Assembly: GCA_965243755.1 (NCBI GenBank)
Contig: CBDEVW010000002.1
Coordinates: forward strand, 744,001-808,000
Direction: 5' to 3'
DNA: 64,000 nt
From: JANSWY01 sp965243755
GTDB lineage: Bacteria; Bacteroidota; Bacteroidia; Cytophagales; Cyclobacteriaceae
Every line of letters begins with the position of its first letter. The stretch's first letter is position 1. Both the position numbers and the translations under genes were made by a program. Of this stretch, positions 17,228-26,789 are shown one piece after another. Below the pieces are notes generated by a model. That model was not told the origin of the DNA. It ran no database searches and saw nothing but the letters and a program-made list of their open reading frames with translations.

Positions 17228-18141
17228 GCAAAAAAGATATTTCTTTTTAACCCAGAATATTTAGCCCTTTTGACGGGAGAATTTTTGAATATAACTTTAA
17301 AAGTCTCCTCCGTGAGCTCCTCCCACTCTTTTTTACTTTTCACAATATCTCTCCTAGTGAATCTGGATTCGTGATGTGGCCGGGCAAACCTGTTCCATGG
17401 ACACACATCCTGACAAATGTCACAACCAAAGATCCAATCTTCCATTTTTCCAGCAAACTCATCAGGAATCTCATCTTTTAGCTCGATGGTCAGATAACTG
17501 ATACATTTGCTTGCATCCACCACATAAGGTGCAGGAATAGCATCTGTGGGGCACGCATCCATGCATTTTGTGCAGGTACCACAATAATCCTGGATTGGAC
17601 CATCCGGGATCAGCTCAACGTCCAAAATGATCTCAGCCAAAAAGAAAAAGCTGCCCATAGATCTGTTTAGCAATAATGAATTTTTGCCTATCCACCCAAG
17701 CCCGGATTTGGCTGCCCATGCTCTTTCATGAACCGGAGCAGAATCCACAAACACCCTTCCTGTCATATCATGGCTGATCTCCTCTTTTAGCATGGAGAAG
17801 AAGGTTTTCAGCTTGTCTTTGATGACAAAATGATAATCCTCTCCATAAGCATATTTGGCGATTTTATAGCCCATGTTCTCCTCATTGACCGACTGAGGAT
17901 AATGGTTATAGATCAATGAAATGACTGTTTTGGCGCCATCAACCAATTTGCGAGGATCAAGTCTTTTGTCAAAATGATTGGCCATATAGCCCATTTTTCC
18001 ATGCATGTCCTGCTGAAGCCATTTTTCCAACCGAGGTGCTTCCTCTTCCAGAAATTCAGCTTTTGAAATCCCGCAGAAATCAAATCCTAGTTGCTGAGAA
18101 ATTTGTTTTACTGAAGCTGTATGTCGCTCCTTTGTATTCAT
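17206..18141 (-). CDS. queG: epoxyqueuosine reductase
   Basis: Last enzyme of queuosine synthesis: a cobalamin-dependent iron-sulfur enzyme that reduces epoxyqueuosine in tRNA to queuosine. The C-terminal ferredoxin-like part has both 4Fe-4S motifs, CGTCTKCMDACPTDAIPA and FGCDICQDVCPWN; the N-terminal half has the family block DSAPVHERAWAAKSGLGWIG. The length of 311 residues matches the short form without a C-terminal HEAT-repeat domain. Its ATG overlaps the ruvB stop codon by one base, so the two are translated from one message. Confidence 0.96.
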   Translation of the reverse strand: MNTKERHTASVKQISQQLGFDFCGISKAEFLEEEAPRLEKWLQQDMHGKMGYMANHFDKRLDPRKLVDGAKTVISLIYNHYPQSVNEENMGYKIAKYAYGEDYHFVIKDKLKTFFSMLKEEISHDMTGRVFVDSAPVHERAWAAKSGLGWIGKNSLLLNRSMGSFFFLAEIILDVELIPDGPIQDYCGTCTKCMDACPTDAIPAPYVVDASKCISYLTIELKDEIPDEFAGKMEDWIFGCDICQDVCPWNRFARPHHESRFTRRDIVKSKKEWEELTEETFKVIFKNSPVKRAKYSGLKRNIFFAKKNPTK

Positions 18142-19169
18142 CAGTCGAAAAGCCCTCTTGTTCTACCCGGAGGCACTACTTTTAGGTGTTTGTAGGCCAG
18201 TTCAGTTGCTTCCCGGCCTCTGGAGGTTCGTTTGATATAACCCTCTTGTATAAGAAAAGGCTCATAAACTTCTTCTATCGTTTCTGCCTCTTCTCCACAT
18301 GCAGTGGCAATCGTTGAAATACCTACCGGTCCACCTTTAAATTTATTGATGATCGTACTTAAAATGCGATTATCCATTTCGTCAAGGCCATTGGAATCTA
18401 CTTCAAGGGCTTCCAGTGCCATCTCGGAAATGGCCTTTGTAATTCTACCATCGCCCTTAATTTGCGCGAAATCCCGTGTGCGTCTCAATAAGTTATTACA
18501 AATTCTTGGCGTACCTCTGCTTCTCCTTGCTATCTCAAATGAAGCATCTTTATCGATAGGTGTTCCCAAAATATTGGAGGATCGCTCCACAATGGTTGCC
18601 AGCAACTGCGTGTCATAATATTCCAGCCTCGAAGTAATCCCAAATCTGGCCCTAAGTGGTGATGTAAGCAATCCCGATCTGGTGGTTGCGCCAATAAGAG
18701 TGAAAGGGTTAAGCCCAATCTGTACCGTTCTGGCATTTGGTCCGGAATCCAACATGATGTCGATCCTGAAATCTTCCATGGCTGAATAAAGATATTCTTC
18801 AACCACAGGATTTAATCTGTGGATCTCATCGATGAAAAGCACATCGTTTTCTTCCAGATTCGTTAGCAGGCCAGCCAATTCTGAAGGTTTGTCAAGAACA
18901 GGTCCTGAGGTCACTTTTATATTGGCCTGTAACTCATTGGCGATGATGTGTGATAAGGTAGTTTTACCAAGTCCTGGAGGGCCATGCAGTAAAACATGAT
19001 CCAAAGGTTCATTTCTTTGTTTGGCAGCCTCTACAAAAATTTTCAGGTTTTCAACAACCTTAAACTGACCGGTGAAATCATCAAAACTTAGCGGTCGTAG
19101 TGCTTTCTCAAACTCCTTTTCCTCGGAGTTCATACCCATACTGTCACCTGATAAATAATCTTCCCGCAT
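18141..19169 (-). CDS. ruvB: Holliday junction branch migration helicase RuvB
   Basis: AAA+ hexameric motor that, with RuvA, drives branch migration of Holliday junctions in recombination repair. It has Walker A GPPGLGKTT, Walker B DVLFIDEIHR, sensor 1 GATTRSG, the arginine finger region SPLRARFG, and the C-terminal winged helix ending in GRTRGLFD. Length of 342 residues is normal. The MREDYLSGD start is the one usual in Cytophagales. ruvA and ruvC are not in the window. queG follows with a one-base overlap. Confidence 0.98.
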   Translation of the reverse strand: MREDYLSGDSMGMNSEEKEFEKALRPLSFDDFTGQFKVVENLKIFVEAAKQRNEPLDHVLLHGPPGLGKTTLSHIIANELQANIKVTSGPVLDKPSELAGLLTNLEENDVLFIDEIHRLNPVVEEYLYSAMEDFRIDIMLDSGPNARTVQIGLNPFTLIGATTRSGLLTSPLRARFGITSRLEYYDTQLLATIVERSSNILGTPIDKDASFEIARRSRGTPRICNNLLRRTRDFAQIKGDGRITKAISEMALEALEVDSNGLDEMDNRILSTIINKFKGGPVGISTIATACGEEAETIEEVYEPFLIQEGYIKRTSRGREATELAYKHLKVVPPGRTRGLFD

Positions 19170-19189
19170 GCGGCTACTTTTGTTGAAGG

Positions 19190-19197
19190 CAAATATA
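19190..19197 (-). promoter_or_regulatory. Bacteroidota -7 box upstream of ruvB-queG
   Basis: On the minus strand this reads TATATTTG, an exact TAnnTTTG match, 21 bp before the ruvB ATG, leaving a short leader. No clear TTTG -33 element is seen at the expected spacing. Confidence 0.5.
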
Positions 19198-19307
19198 ATT
19201 TAAAGTTTTTTGGCCTTATACCCTGGCCTAAGCGATTTTAAAACTTCTATAAATTCATTTGTGCAAATGGTTGATTAATTTCGCGCACAGGGCATAAAGC
19301 ATTAAGC

Positions 19308-20309
19308 GTGAAAAGACTAATTATTATCTTAAGTATTTTGGCCATAGCTTGTCAAAATCAAAAAGAGGAGTCGGCAATACAAAGTTTCACTGGAGTAACC
19401 ATGGGAGTAGTTCCCTATGCCATCAAATACGTCGGTAATTATGATGCGAATTTGAAGCAGGAAGTGGATCGAATATTAAATGACTTCAATAATTCATTGT
19501 CGACTTATGTGAATTCGTCTGAGATAAGTGAGCTCAATGCGAATGCAAAAGTGAAGTTCAGGTCGGATTACTTTTTGCCGGTGCTAAAGTCCTGTAAAGA
19601 GATTTTTGAAGTCACAGATGGTGCCTTTGACCCTACAGTAGGTCCACTGGTCAATAAATGGGGGTTTGGCCCGGGTGAGATAACCGAAATACCAGACAGC
19701 ACGACAATTGACTCACTATTGACTTACACCGGATTCGAAAAACTGGCTTTCAATGATGAAGGTGCCACGATGGAACCTGGTATGTATCTTGACTTTAGTG
19801 CCATAGCCAAAGGATATGCGGTAGATCTGGTTGCTCAGCATTTAGAAAAAACAGGAAAGCATCATTTCATGGTTGAAATTGGGGGAGAAGTCAGATGCAA
19901 AGGGCAAAAAGCCGAAGGAAGCGATTGGGTGATTGGTGTTGAGGACCCTACGGTGGGGCAGGAGATTAAAAAGATAGCTGCTAAGGTAAGACTCAAAGAT
20001 ATTTCTATGGCTACCAGTGGTAATTACAGAAACTTTTACATTAAGGACGGTAAAAAATATGCCCACACGATTAGTCCATACACTGGATTTCCTGTGGAGC
20101 ATTCACTTTTAAGTGCTTCTGTGTTTTCGCCGGATTGTATGATGGCAGATGCGTACGCCACCGCATTTATGGTGCTGGGACTGGAAAAATCAAAAAAGGT
20201 ATTGAAGCAACATGAGCATCTGAATGCTCACCTTATTTTTGTGAATGAGAGTGGGCAACTTGAGTCATTTACCAGTGAAGGAATCAAAGATTATTTTATA
20301 TTCGAATAG
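19308..20309 (+). CDS. apbE: FAD:protein FMN transferase (ApbE), lipoprotein
   Basis: Transfers FMN from FAD onto Ser/Thr residues of exported flavoproteins such as NqrB, NqrC and RnfG, on the outer face of the inner membrane. The start is a GTG; the signal ends in the lipobox LAIAC (Cys15). Family motifs are in order: GAFDPTVGPLVNKWGFG, LDFSAIAKGYAVDLVAQHL, EIGGEVRCKG, ATSGNYRNFY and YAHTISPYTG, followed by ADAYATAFMVLG, which contributes magnesium ligands. Length (333) is normal. The stop overlaps the next start by one base (TAGTG). Confidence 0.96.
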   Translation: MKRLIIILSILAIACQNQKEESAIQSFTGVTMGVVPYAIKYVGNYDANLKQEVDRILNDFNNSLSTYVNSSEISELNANAKVKFRSDYFLPVLKSCKEIFEVTDGAFDPTVGPLVNKWGFGPGEITEIPDSTTIDSLLTYTGFEKLAFNDEGATMEPGMYLDFSAIAKGYAVDLVAQHLEKTGKHHFMVEIGGEVRCKGQKAEGSDWVIGVEDPTVGQEIKKIAAKVRLKDISMATSGNYRNFYIKDGKKYAHTISPYTGFPVEHSLLSASVFSPDCMMADAYATAFMVLGLEKSKKVLKQHEHLNAHLIFVNESGQLESFTSEGIKDYFIFE

Positions 20310-21040
20310 TGGGTAAGCAAGAATGGTTCGGTCAATGGTTTAATTCTCCCTATTATCATATCCTATACCAGGACCGTGATGAGAGAGAAGCGAAAGCATT
20401 TATAGACACTTTGATAAATTATCTGAAATTTTCACCTTCTGATAAAATCCTGGATCTTCCATGTGGAAAAGGCCGGCACAGTATTTATCTGAACCAGCGA
20501 GGTTATCAGGTGACGGGTCTCGACCTTTCAAGAGAGAACATTAAGTACGCCCGGCAATATGAGAATGAAACCCTTGAGTTTAAGGAATGGGACATGCGTA
20601 TACCTTTTCGGCGTGGTAGGTATGATTATGTGCTAAACTTATTCACCAGTTTTGGGTATTTCGATTCGGAAAAAGAAAATTGTGAAGTCATAGGCTCAAT
20701 CGCCAGCTCCTTAAAAGTTGGAGGTAAACTCCTGTTAGACTTTTTGAATCCCTATGTGGTGATCAACAATCTGGTAAATTCTGAAGTCAAACAAATTCAG
20801 GGCATTGATTTTCATATTTCCCGGAGTTATCAGGATGGGTTTATTTATAAGCAAATTCAATTTTCCGATAAGGGAGAGAACTATTCTTTCGAGGAAAAGG
20901 TTAAAGCAGTTCGCAGAACAGAATTTTTAGATTATTTCAAACAAGCAAATCTGGAAGTGGTAGAAGTATTCGGTGATTATGATCTCAATCCATATCAGGC
21001 AGAGCAATCAGATAGGCTTATTTTTTTAGCAGAGAAATAA
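20309..21040 (+). CDS. class I SAM-dependent methyltransferase
   Basis: Rossmann-fold methyltransferase of 243 residues. Motif I is ILDLPCGKGRHSIYL, with GLDLSRENIKYA as the acidic post-I motif and YDYVLNLFTSFGYF as motif II/III. The N-terminal WFGQWFNSPYYHILY block is typical of a conserved Bacteroidota subgroup whose substrate I do not know. The start is a GTG overlapping the apbE stop by one base, and the next gene starts directly after its stop, so apbE, this gene and the ZIP gene are one operon. Confidence 0.88.
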   Translation: MGKQEWFGQWFNSPYYHILYQDRDEREAKAFIDTLINYLKFSPSDKILDLPCGKGRHSIYLNQRGYQVTGLDLSRENIKYARQYENETLEFKEWDMRIPFRRGRYDYVLNLFTSFGYFDSEKENCEVIGSIASSLKVGGKLLLDFLNPYVVINNLVNSEVKQIQGIDFHISRSYQDGFIYKQIQFSDKGENYSFEEKVKAVRRTEFLDYFKQANLEVVEVFGDYDLNPYQAEQSDRLIFLAEK

Positions 21041-21763
21041 ATGGTATTTAATATTACACTACTGATTGTTTGTACTCTTGGAGCAGGTTTGGGTTACTTC
21101 GTGATCAAAAACCCAGAGAAATCTTCCTTCAGGCATTTGTTGGTATTTGCAGGAGCTTACCTGTTTTCAATCACTATCATACATATACTGCCAGAGTTGT
21201 TTGCAGAATCCAAAACGCCATTCAAAATTGGCTTGTGGCTGCTGGCTGGTTTCTTTTTACAGCACTTGTTAGAATATTTCACCAGCGGTGTAGAACATGG
21301 TCATATTCATAGTCACCAGCATACCAATCACACGGGTTCAGCTTACATGTTGGTGATTGCATTATGCATCCATGCCCTGCTGGAAGGCACATTATTATCT
21401 CATCCTTCCGCTACCCATGCACAACACGAGTCTGAAACAATCCTTTTTGGCATCATACTGCACAAAATGCCAGCAGCGTTTGCTTTGATGGCTATTATCA
21501 ATGACTTTTTCAAATCCAGGACCAAATCAGTGGTGGTGTTGGTGATTTTTTCTTTGATGTCTCCACTTGGTTTGATTGTGCCGGGATTTATAACACTGGA
21601 GGCAAGTAGTGTAGAGTACCTGTTTGCAATTGTGGCGGGGAGTTTTCTGCACATATCCACCACAATTTTTGTAGAAAGCAACCCCGGACACAAATCAGAT
21701 CTTAAAAAAATAATTGCCCTTATTGTTGGTGTTCTCTCCGCAGTATTGATCGAATCTCTATAA
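21041..21763 (+). CDS. ZIP family divalent metal transporter
   Basis: Inner-membrane importer, probably of zinc or another divalent metal. It has about eight spans, a histidine-rich loop (EHGHIHSHQHTNHTG, residues about 86-101) usual between spans III and IV, and the metal-site motifs of the family: IALCIHALLEG in span IV and GIILHKMPAAFAL in span V. Length of 240 residues is normal for bacterial ZIPs. It starts at the base after the preceding stop codon. Confidence 0.92.
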   Translation: MVFNITLLIVCTLGAGLGYFVIKNPEKSSFRHLLVFAGAYLFSITIIHILPELFAESKTPFKIGLWLLAGFFLQHLLEYFTSGVEHGHIHSHQHTNHTGSAYMLVIALCIHALLEGTLLSHPSATHAQHESETILFGIILHKMPAAFALMAIINDFFKSRTKSVVVLVIFSLMSPLGLIVPGFITLEASSVEYLFAIVAGSFLHISTTIFVESNPGHKSDLKKIIALIVGVLSAVLIESL

Positions 21764-21849
21764 ACCAGGTACGTTCGTCTAATTTCTTTTACATTCTCTA
21801 TAATGGGAAGTATATTAGAAACACGATTTTTTAACCTTACGAAATTACG

Positions 21850-23745
21850 ATGAATCACAAGATCCATACTTTAGCAGGCTATTTTCATGAATATCAAAAA
21901 AGTGTTAGCAACCCGGAAGCATTTTGGGGTCAAATTGCTGAATCCTTTTACTGGAGAAAGAAGTGGGACAAGACGCTGGAGTGGGATTTTGAAGGACCAG
22001 ATGTCAAATGGTTTCTGAATGGGAAGCTAAACCTGACTGAAAATATATTTGAAAGACTGTTATTTACTCATGGAGATAAAACGGCAATCATTTGGGAACC
22101 AAACGACCCTGCTGAAGATCCAATCAAACTGACCTACAGGGAGCTCTTTGCCAAAGTATGTCAATTTGCAAATACCATGAAAGCCCAGGGGATTTCAAAA
22201 GGCGACCGGGTGATCATCTATATGCCAATGGTACCAGAAGCAGCAGTAGCAATGCTGGCTTGTGCACGAATTGGTGCGGTGCATTCGGTAGTGTTTGCTG
22301 GATTCTCCTCAACAAGCCTTGCCGACAGGATCAATGATTGTGAGGCTAAAATGGTTCTGACTTCTGACGGAAACTTTCGTGGGGCTAAAACGATACCTGT
22401 AAAAGCGGTAGTGGACGAGGCACTGGAAAAAACCTCTACAATTGAAAAAGTGATTGTACTGAAACGCACCGGAACCGAAGTTACGATGAAGGAGGGTAGG
22501 GATATTTGGTGGCATGAGGCCGTCGAAGGTCAGTCTACAGAGCACAAAGCAGAAGAGATGGATTCGGAAGATATGCTTTTTATACTGTATACTTCTGGTT
22601 CTACGGGCAAACCAAAAGGAGTAGTCCATACTACTGGCGGGTATATGATCTACACCTACTATTCATTTTTAAATGTGTTTCAGTATAGTCAGGGAGATAC
22701 CTATTGGTGCACAGCCGATGTGGGATGGATCACTGGTCATTCTTACATTGTGTATGGCCCGCTCCTTGCTGGCGCAACCACGATCATGTTTGAAGGTGTG
22801 CCTACTTATCCTGATGCCGGTAGGTTTTGGCAGATTGTTGACAAATATCAGGTAAATCAGTTTTATACTGCCCCAACTGCTATTCGGGCATTGCAGGCTT
22901 ATGGGTTGGAACCAGTAGAACCCTATAAATTAGATTCATTAAAGGTAATAGGTTCAGTAGGAGAACCAATCAACGAGGAAGCTTGGCACTGGTATCATGA
23001 TCACATAGGTAAGGGTAAATGCCCCATTGTAGACACCTGGTGGCAAACAGAGACAGGTGGAATTCTTATCTCCCCTTTGGCAGGGATTACTCCTAATAAA
23101 CCAGCTTATGCGACTTTACCTTTGCCTGGAGTCCAGCCAATCATTGTTGATAATGAAGGAAATGAGCTAAAGGGCAATGGTGTTGAAGGTAATTTGTGTG
23201 TAAAATTCCCATGGCCGAGTATGCTTAGAACTACCTATGGTGACCATGAGAGGTGTCGACAAACTTATTTCTCCTCCTTTAAAGGGTATTACTTCACAGG
23301 TGATGGCGTGAAGCGTGATCATGACGGATATTACAGAATATTGGGTAGAGTAGACGATGTGATCAATGTGTCGGGGCACAGAATGGGAACAGCAGAAGTA
23401 GAAAATGCGATCAATGAACATCCCAAAGTGGTGGAAAGTGCTGTCGTAGGCTACCCACATGACATTAAAGGGCAGGGCATTTATGCATTTGTCATTTGTG
23501 ATATGGAGGGACGGACCGAGGAAAGTCTAAAAGATGAGATCAAGCAAACGGTCAACAAAATAATTGGGCCAATCGCAAAACCTGACAAAATTCAGATTGT
23601 CTCAGGCTTACCTAAAACCCGATCAGGAAAGATCATGCGACGAATTCTAAGAAAAGTTGCTTCTGGGGATACAGCAAACCTGGGAGACACCTCCACGCTT
23701 TTAAATCCGGAGGTAGTGGAAGAAATTATTGGTGGAGTAGGTTAG
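21850..23745 (+). CDS. acs: acetyl-CoA synthetase (AMP-forming)
   Basis: Activates acetate to acetyl-CoA through acetyl-AMP in the cytoplasm. Motifs in order: YTSGSTGKPKGVVHTTGGY (ATP/AMP-binding loop, near residue 245), WCTADVGWITGHSYIVYGP, TWWQTETGG (A5), YYFTGDGVKRDHDGYY (A7), and the C-terminal KTRSGKIMRRILRK whose Lys is the catalytic and regulatory acetylation site. Length (631) is close to the 650 usual for Acs. It probably works with the glyoxylate genes at 36471-39407 during growth on acetate. Its 3' end overlaps the convergent gene by 4 bp. Confidence 0.98.
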   Translation: MNHKIHTLAGYFHEYQKSVSNPEAFWGQIAESFYWRKKWDKTLEWDFEGPDVKWFLNGKLNLTENIFERLLFTHGDKTAIIWEPNDPAEDPIKLTYRELFAKVCQFANTMKAQGISKGDRVIIYMPMVPEAAVAMLACARIGAVHSVVFAGFSSTSLADRINDCEAKMVLTSDGNFRGAKTIPVKAVVDEALEKTSTIEKVIVLKRTGTEVTMKEGRDIWWHEAVEGQSTEHKAEEMDSEDMLFILYTSGSTGKPKGVVHTTGGYMIYTYYSFLNVFQYSQGDTYWCTADVGWITGHSYIVYGPLLAGATTIMFEGVPTYPDAGRFWQIVDKYQVNQFYTAPTAIRALQAYGLEPVEPYKLDSLKVIGSVGEPINEEAWHWYHDHIGKGKCPIVDTWWQTETGGILISPLAGITPNKPAYATLPLPGVQPIIVDNEGNELKGNGVEGNLCVKFPWPSMLRTTYGDHERCRQTYFSSFKGYYFTGDGVKRDHDGYYRILGRVDDVINVSGHRMGTAEVENAINEHPKVVESAVVGYPHDIKGQGIYAFVICDMEGRTEESLKDEIKQTVNKIIGPIAKPDKIQIVSGLPKTRSGKIMRRILRKVASGDTANLGDTSTLLNPEVVEEIIGGVG

Positions 23746-25007
23746 TCTTTGTTGTTGGCATTTAGTTGTTTGGCATATACCTTACGTATTTTCGCTGTAT
23801 TTTGGGCTTCCTTCCATTTCTGAGTCTTCAAATTGAGGATGTAAAATCGAATTTCACCTTTGTCATTAAAGTTGAACAAATTTGAGTTCGTAGAAAAGAA
23901 ACCTATCGCGTATTGATCTTTTTCATATGACCATGGTTTAGCAAGAATGTACTTCTTTAAAAATGGGTCATAGATTGTTAGATAAGTTGAATACTCACTA
24001 GTTACCTCAGCAATCATGGATGCTCCTATTAATTGAATGCTGTCATTGTGGAAAATTAATATGTTATGATCCTCCTTTAATTGTTTGTTAATTGGAGGCA
24101 CACAACCGATAGTGGTAAACGAAGAATCATTCACTAATTTAATTGTTAAATTTTCAAAGTGTTGAGTAATAAGTTTTCGTTTTGATGGCGCTTCTGTATA
24201 GAGAGACATCCAAAAGAGGTGTTTTGGAGTTAGCTTTTTGAATGTAATACCCACCCGTTTTATGTCGGACCTGAGTTGATATCTCTTTTCTAGATTTTTG
24301 AGAGATTTTAATCTTACAAATTCTTCATTTACATTGATGTAATAATTCTTCGAAGATTCAATTCTTTCGAAGGTATCAAAATCAAATAAATTCCAGTGTG
24401 GAAGTATTTTTTCAGTTTTAATATAGTTCCGATACGTAATGTTTGGATTATCTGTAATCGGAAACCAATATTCTTTTTGAAAAGAGTAGATGTTGCTTTT
24501 TTCCTCCAAATAAATGGACTGGTTTCTGATCTCATTAATAATAAATGATTCATCGTAAAATTTGATTGGTCCGTCCCAAACTAATCGTAGTAATTTCTTG
24601 TGTCTTTCCGAGTAGATAAATTTGGTGAACTTACTGTCCAGGCAGAGTCCACTTCCATCATGTAACTTGATAAAATCAACTTCAAAAGGGTAGATAATTC
24701 TTGATGCCCCAGAAAGATTCATTTTAAATTCTATACAAAATGATTCTGTTTCACCCCTATGACTTAATATCATGCTTGGTGATAGTGGGGACAAGTCCGA
24801 TTGAAGCTGCGCAACACAGTTTTTAGAAAATTTGAAATACCCGCTAATAGATTCTCCATTTTTGAGTTTGCAGTATCCTTTATTGAATTGATATTCCACA
24901 TAAACTTGTGAGCTTAACCCAGTTGGACCAGGGATACTCCAGATTTGGCTGAACAATATAAAAGGTATGGCATTGAAGGTTAAGATCAGAAAAGGCTTGA
25001 TTTTCAT
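23742..25007 (-). CDS. exported protein of unknown function
   Basis: A 421-residue protein with a Sec signal peptide (MKIKPFLILTFNAIPFILFS, cleavage near SQIWS). I do not recognise a family. The body is rich in aromatic, Asn and Lys residues and predicted beta strands; a stretch KFSKNCVAQLQSDLSPLSP near residue 60 holds one of few Cys. It is visibly more AT-rich in codon choice than its neighbours. The 3' end overlaps acs by 4 bp in convergent orientation. Being alone between acs and an unrelated gene, it has no informative context; a recently acquired or fast-evolving gene is possible. Confidence 0.7.
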   Translation of the reverse strand: MKIKPFLILTFNAIPFILFSQIWSIPGPTGLSSQVYVEYQFNKGYCKLKNGESISGYFKFSKNCVAQLQSDLSPLSPSMILSHRGETESFCIEFKMNLSGASRIIYPFEVDFIKLHDGSGLCLDSKFTKFIYSERHKKLLRLVWDGPIKFYDESFIINEIRNQSIYLEEKSNIYSFQKEYWFPITDNPNITYRNYIKTEKILPHWNLFDFDTFERIESSKNYYINVNEEFVRLKSLKNLEKRYQLRSDIKRVGITFKKLTPKHLFWMSLYTEAPSKRKLITQHFENLTIKLVNDSSFTTIGCVPPINKQLKEDHNILIFHNDSIQLIGASMIAEVTSEYSTYLTIYDPFLKKYILAKPWSYEKDQYAIGFFSTNSNLFNFNDKGEIRFYILNLKTQKWKEAQNTAKIRKVYAKQLNANNKD

Positions 25008-25156
25008 TTAAGATTTATGTTATGGCTGAAGGTTGAATTGTGTGAACTAACGCAAAAATATGAATTAATTAATTTTAAAATTAGCCTAAATTGTAAATAT
25101 CATCCATTATGTTTGGTAATATTCAATCATTATAAACAATTCAGTCTTAATAGCTT

Positions 25157-26653
25157 ATGATCATCTACGGAATACGATTCGGAAGAAAAAATAATGTGTC
25201 TTTCGAAAACGGCGTATGCCAGCAGTGCGGTGCACCAGGCCAATTGAAATCTTACGACGCTACCAAATTTTTTCATATTTACTGGATCCCACTGATTCCA
25301 CTGGGAAAGAAAAAAATTCTTCAGGAGTGTGGTAGTTGCAAGCGACATTACGAGTCGTCATACAGGGACTGGGAAACAACTGGTAGACACGCGCTGGAGC
25401 GGGCAAAGAATCATTTCGAGCAAAATTTAAATGATGTTGAAGCAGGCCTGGAATACTATGAAGTTTTAAAGGTCTATGGAAACCAAAAGGATGCCGAAAA
25501 ATTCAGTGAGTTTCTGCATGATAAATTCTCCGGTGACAGCAAATTGAAAGCTTACTTCAAAGATGCAGTGATCACCGTAGATGGATCAGAGGAGTCGACC
25601 AATAAACTGCAGGAACAATTGTCAAAGGACCCTGAGGATGAAAACACCAAATATGCACTTGGATGGTCCTTCTACAAGCAAAAAGATTACGAGAAGGCAT
25701 ACCTGACCCTCATGTCCATAGAAAATCCTGTACGTACTGTAAATGAATTTCATGCCATGGTATCCCTGGCCAGAAATCTGAATGCACAGGATTCCTACAA
25801 GGTATTAACTTTTTTAGGTGAGTCTTATCCAAAATTTGTGATCAAGCATGACCCTTATAATAAGCTTGTGGCAGAACGGGAGAAAGAATTAAATATTCCT
25901 AAAGAAAGCACAATCATCACCAGTGGATACAGATCTTATAAGAGGAATCAGAAACTGATACCTGCAGTTATTGTAGGTGCAATTGTTATTGGCTTTGGAC
26001 TGTATTGGTTTTATCAATTCAATCATCAGAAGTTATACATCACCAATGGATTAATGGAGCCTATGACTGTCAGAATCGAAGGTTTAGATGAATATACTGT
26101 AGAGCCTAATCAATTCAAACAAATCGAACTTAAGGCAGGAAGCTATCAGGCCAGTGTTGAGAGTCAGGGCCAAACCAGAACAATCGATTTTACAATAAGC
26201 GGAGAATACGAAAACATTACAGATGATTTAGCCTATGTGCTGAATCCGTATGGGGCCGGAATAATTGGTTGGGAAGAAATTGTGTATATGGCTGTACCCA
26301 CCGAGGAAGGGGGATCATTTGAATTTCATACCGGAGAAGAATTTGCCACCTATCGGAACATTGATTACCCATTTGTGGAACCGCCTGAAGAAATAAAAAT
26401 TGATAGTTACAGCTCGAGAGAGTTTAAAACCTCTTTAACATTTATGGAAGCGGATCCAATGACAGGGAGTATGTTATTGATTTATTATCCCCAGGGGCAT
26501 TCCCAGCAAAACACATTGAATTACATGGAAGCTCAAATTCGTTCAAATTACCAAAATGAGGAGTATCTTGAACTTTATGATTCCCTTAGTCAGGCTTACG
26601 GGGAACAGGAAAGAGCAATCACATTTTTAAATGAGTTGAACCTGCCAAAATAA
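25157..26653 (+). CDS. zinc-ribbon, TPR-like membrane protein
   Basis: A 498-residue protein. Residues 1-75 form a zinc ribbon of the zinc_ribbon_15 type: CQQCGAPG and CGSCKRHYE supply four Cys, separated by FFHIYWIPLIPLGKKK. Residues about 80-240 are helical and TPR-like (KYALGWSFYKQKDYEKAYLT). A single membrane span (AVIVGAIVIGFGLYWFYQF) follows near residues 276-295. The C-terminal part is beta-rich, starting with a short Ig-like segment (YITNGLMEPMTVRIEGLDEY). Topology puts the zinc ribbon in the cytoplasm and the beta part outside. The function is unknown. It lies upstream of a multi-pass membrane protein on the same strand. Confidence 0.78.
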   Translation: MIIYGIRFGRKNNVSFENGVCQQCGAPGQLKSYDATKFFHIYWIPLIPLGKKKILQECGSCKRHYESSYRDWETTGRHALERAKNHFEQNLNDVEAGLEYYEVLKVYGNQKDAEKFSEFLHDKFSGDSKLKAYFKDAVITVDGSEESTNKLQEQLSKDPEDENTKYALGWSFYKQKDYEKAYLTLMSIENPVRTVNEFHAMVSLARNLNAQDSYKVLTFLGESYPKFVIKHDPYNKLVAEREKELNIPKESTIITSGYRSYKRNQKLIPAVIVGAIVIGFGLYWFYQFNHQKLYITNGLMEPMTVRIEGLDEYTVEPNQFKQIELKAGSYQASVESQGQTRTIDFTISGEYENITDDLAYVLNPYGAGIIGWEEIVYMAVPTEEGGSFEFHTGEEFATYRNIDYPFVEPPEEIKIDSYSSREFKTSLTFMEADPMTGSMLLIYYPQGHSQQNTLNYMEAQIRSNYQNEEYLELYDSLSQAYGEQERAITFLNELNLPK

Positions 26654-26789
26654 AAAACAAGGGCAGGGAGAACCGGTTTGTTTTTAGATTGAATGATAGA
26701 GGGTAAGCGCATTTTTTTAAGATGTCCTTGAAAATCAGGATTTTTTGAATTCATTTTGCTGCTGCTTTTGTAAACCAATCTATTAGCTA

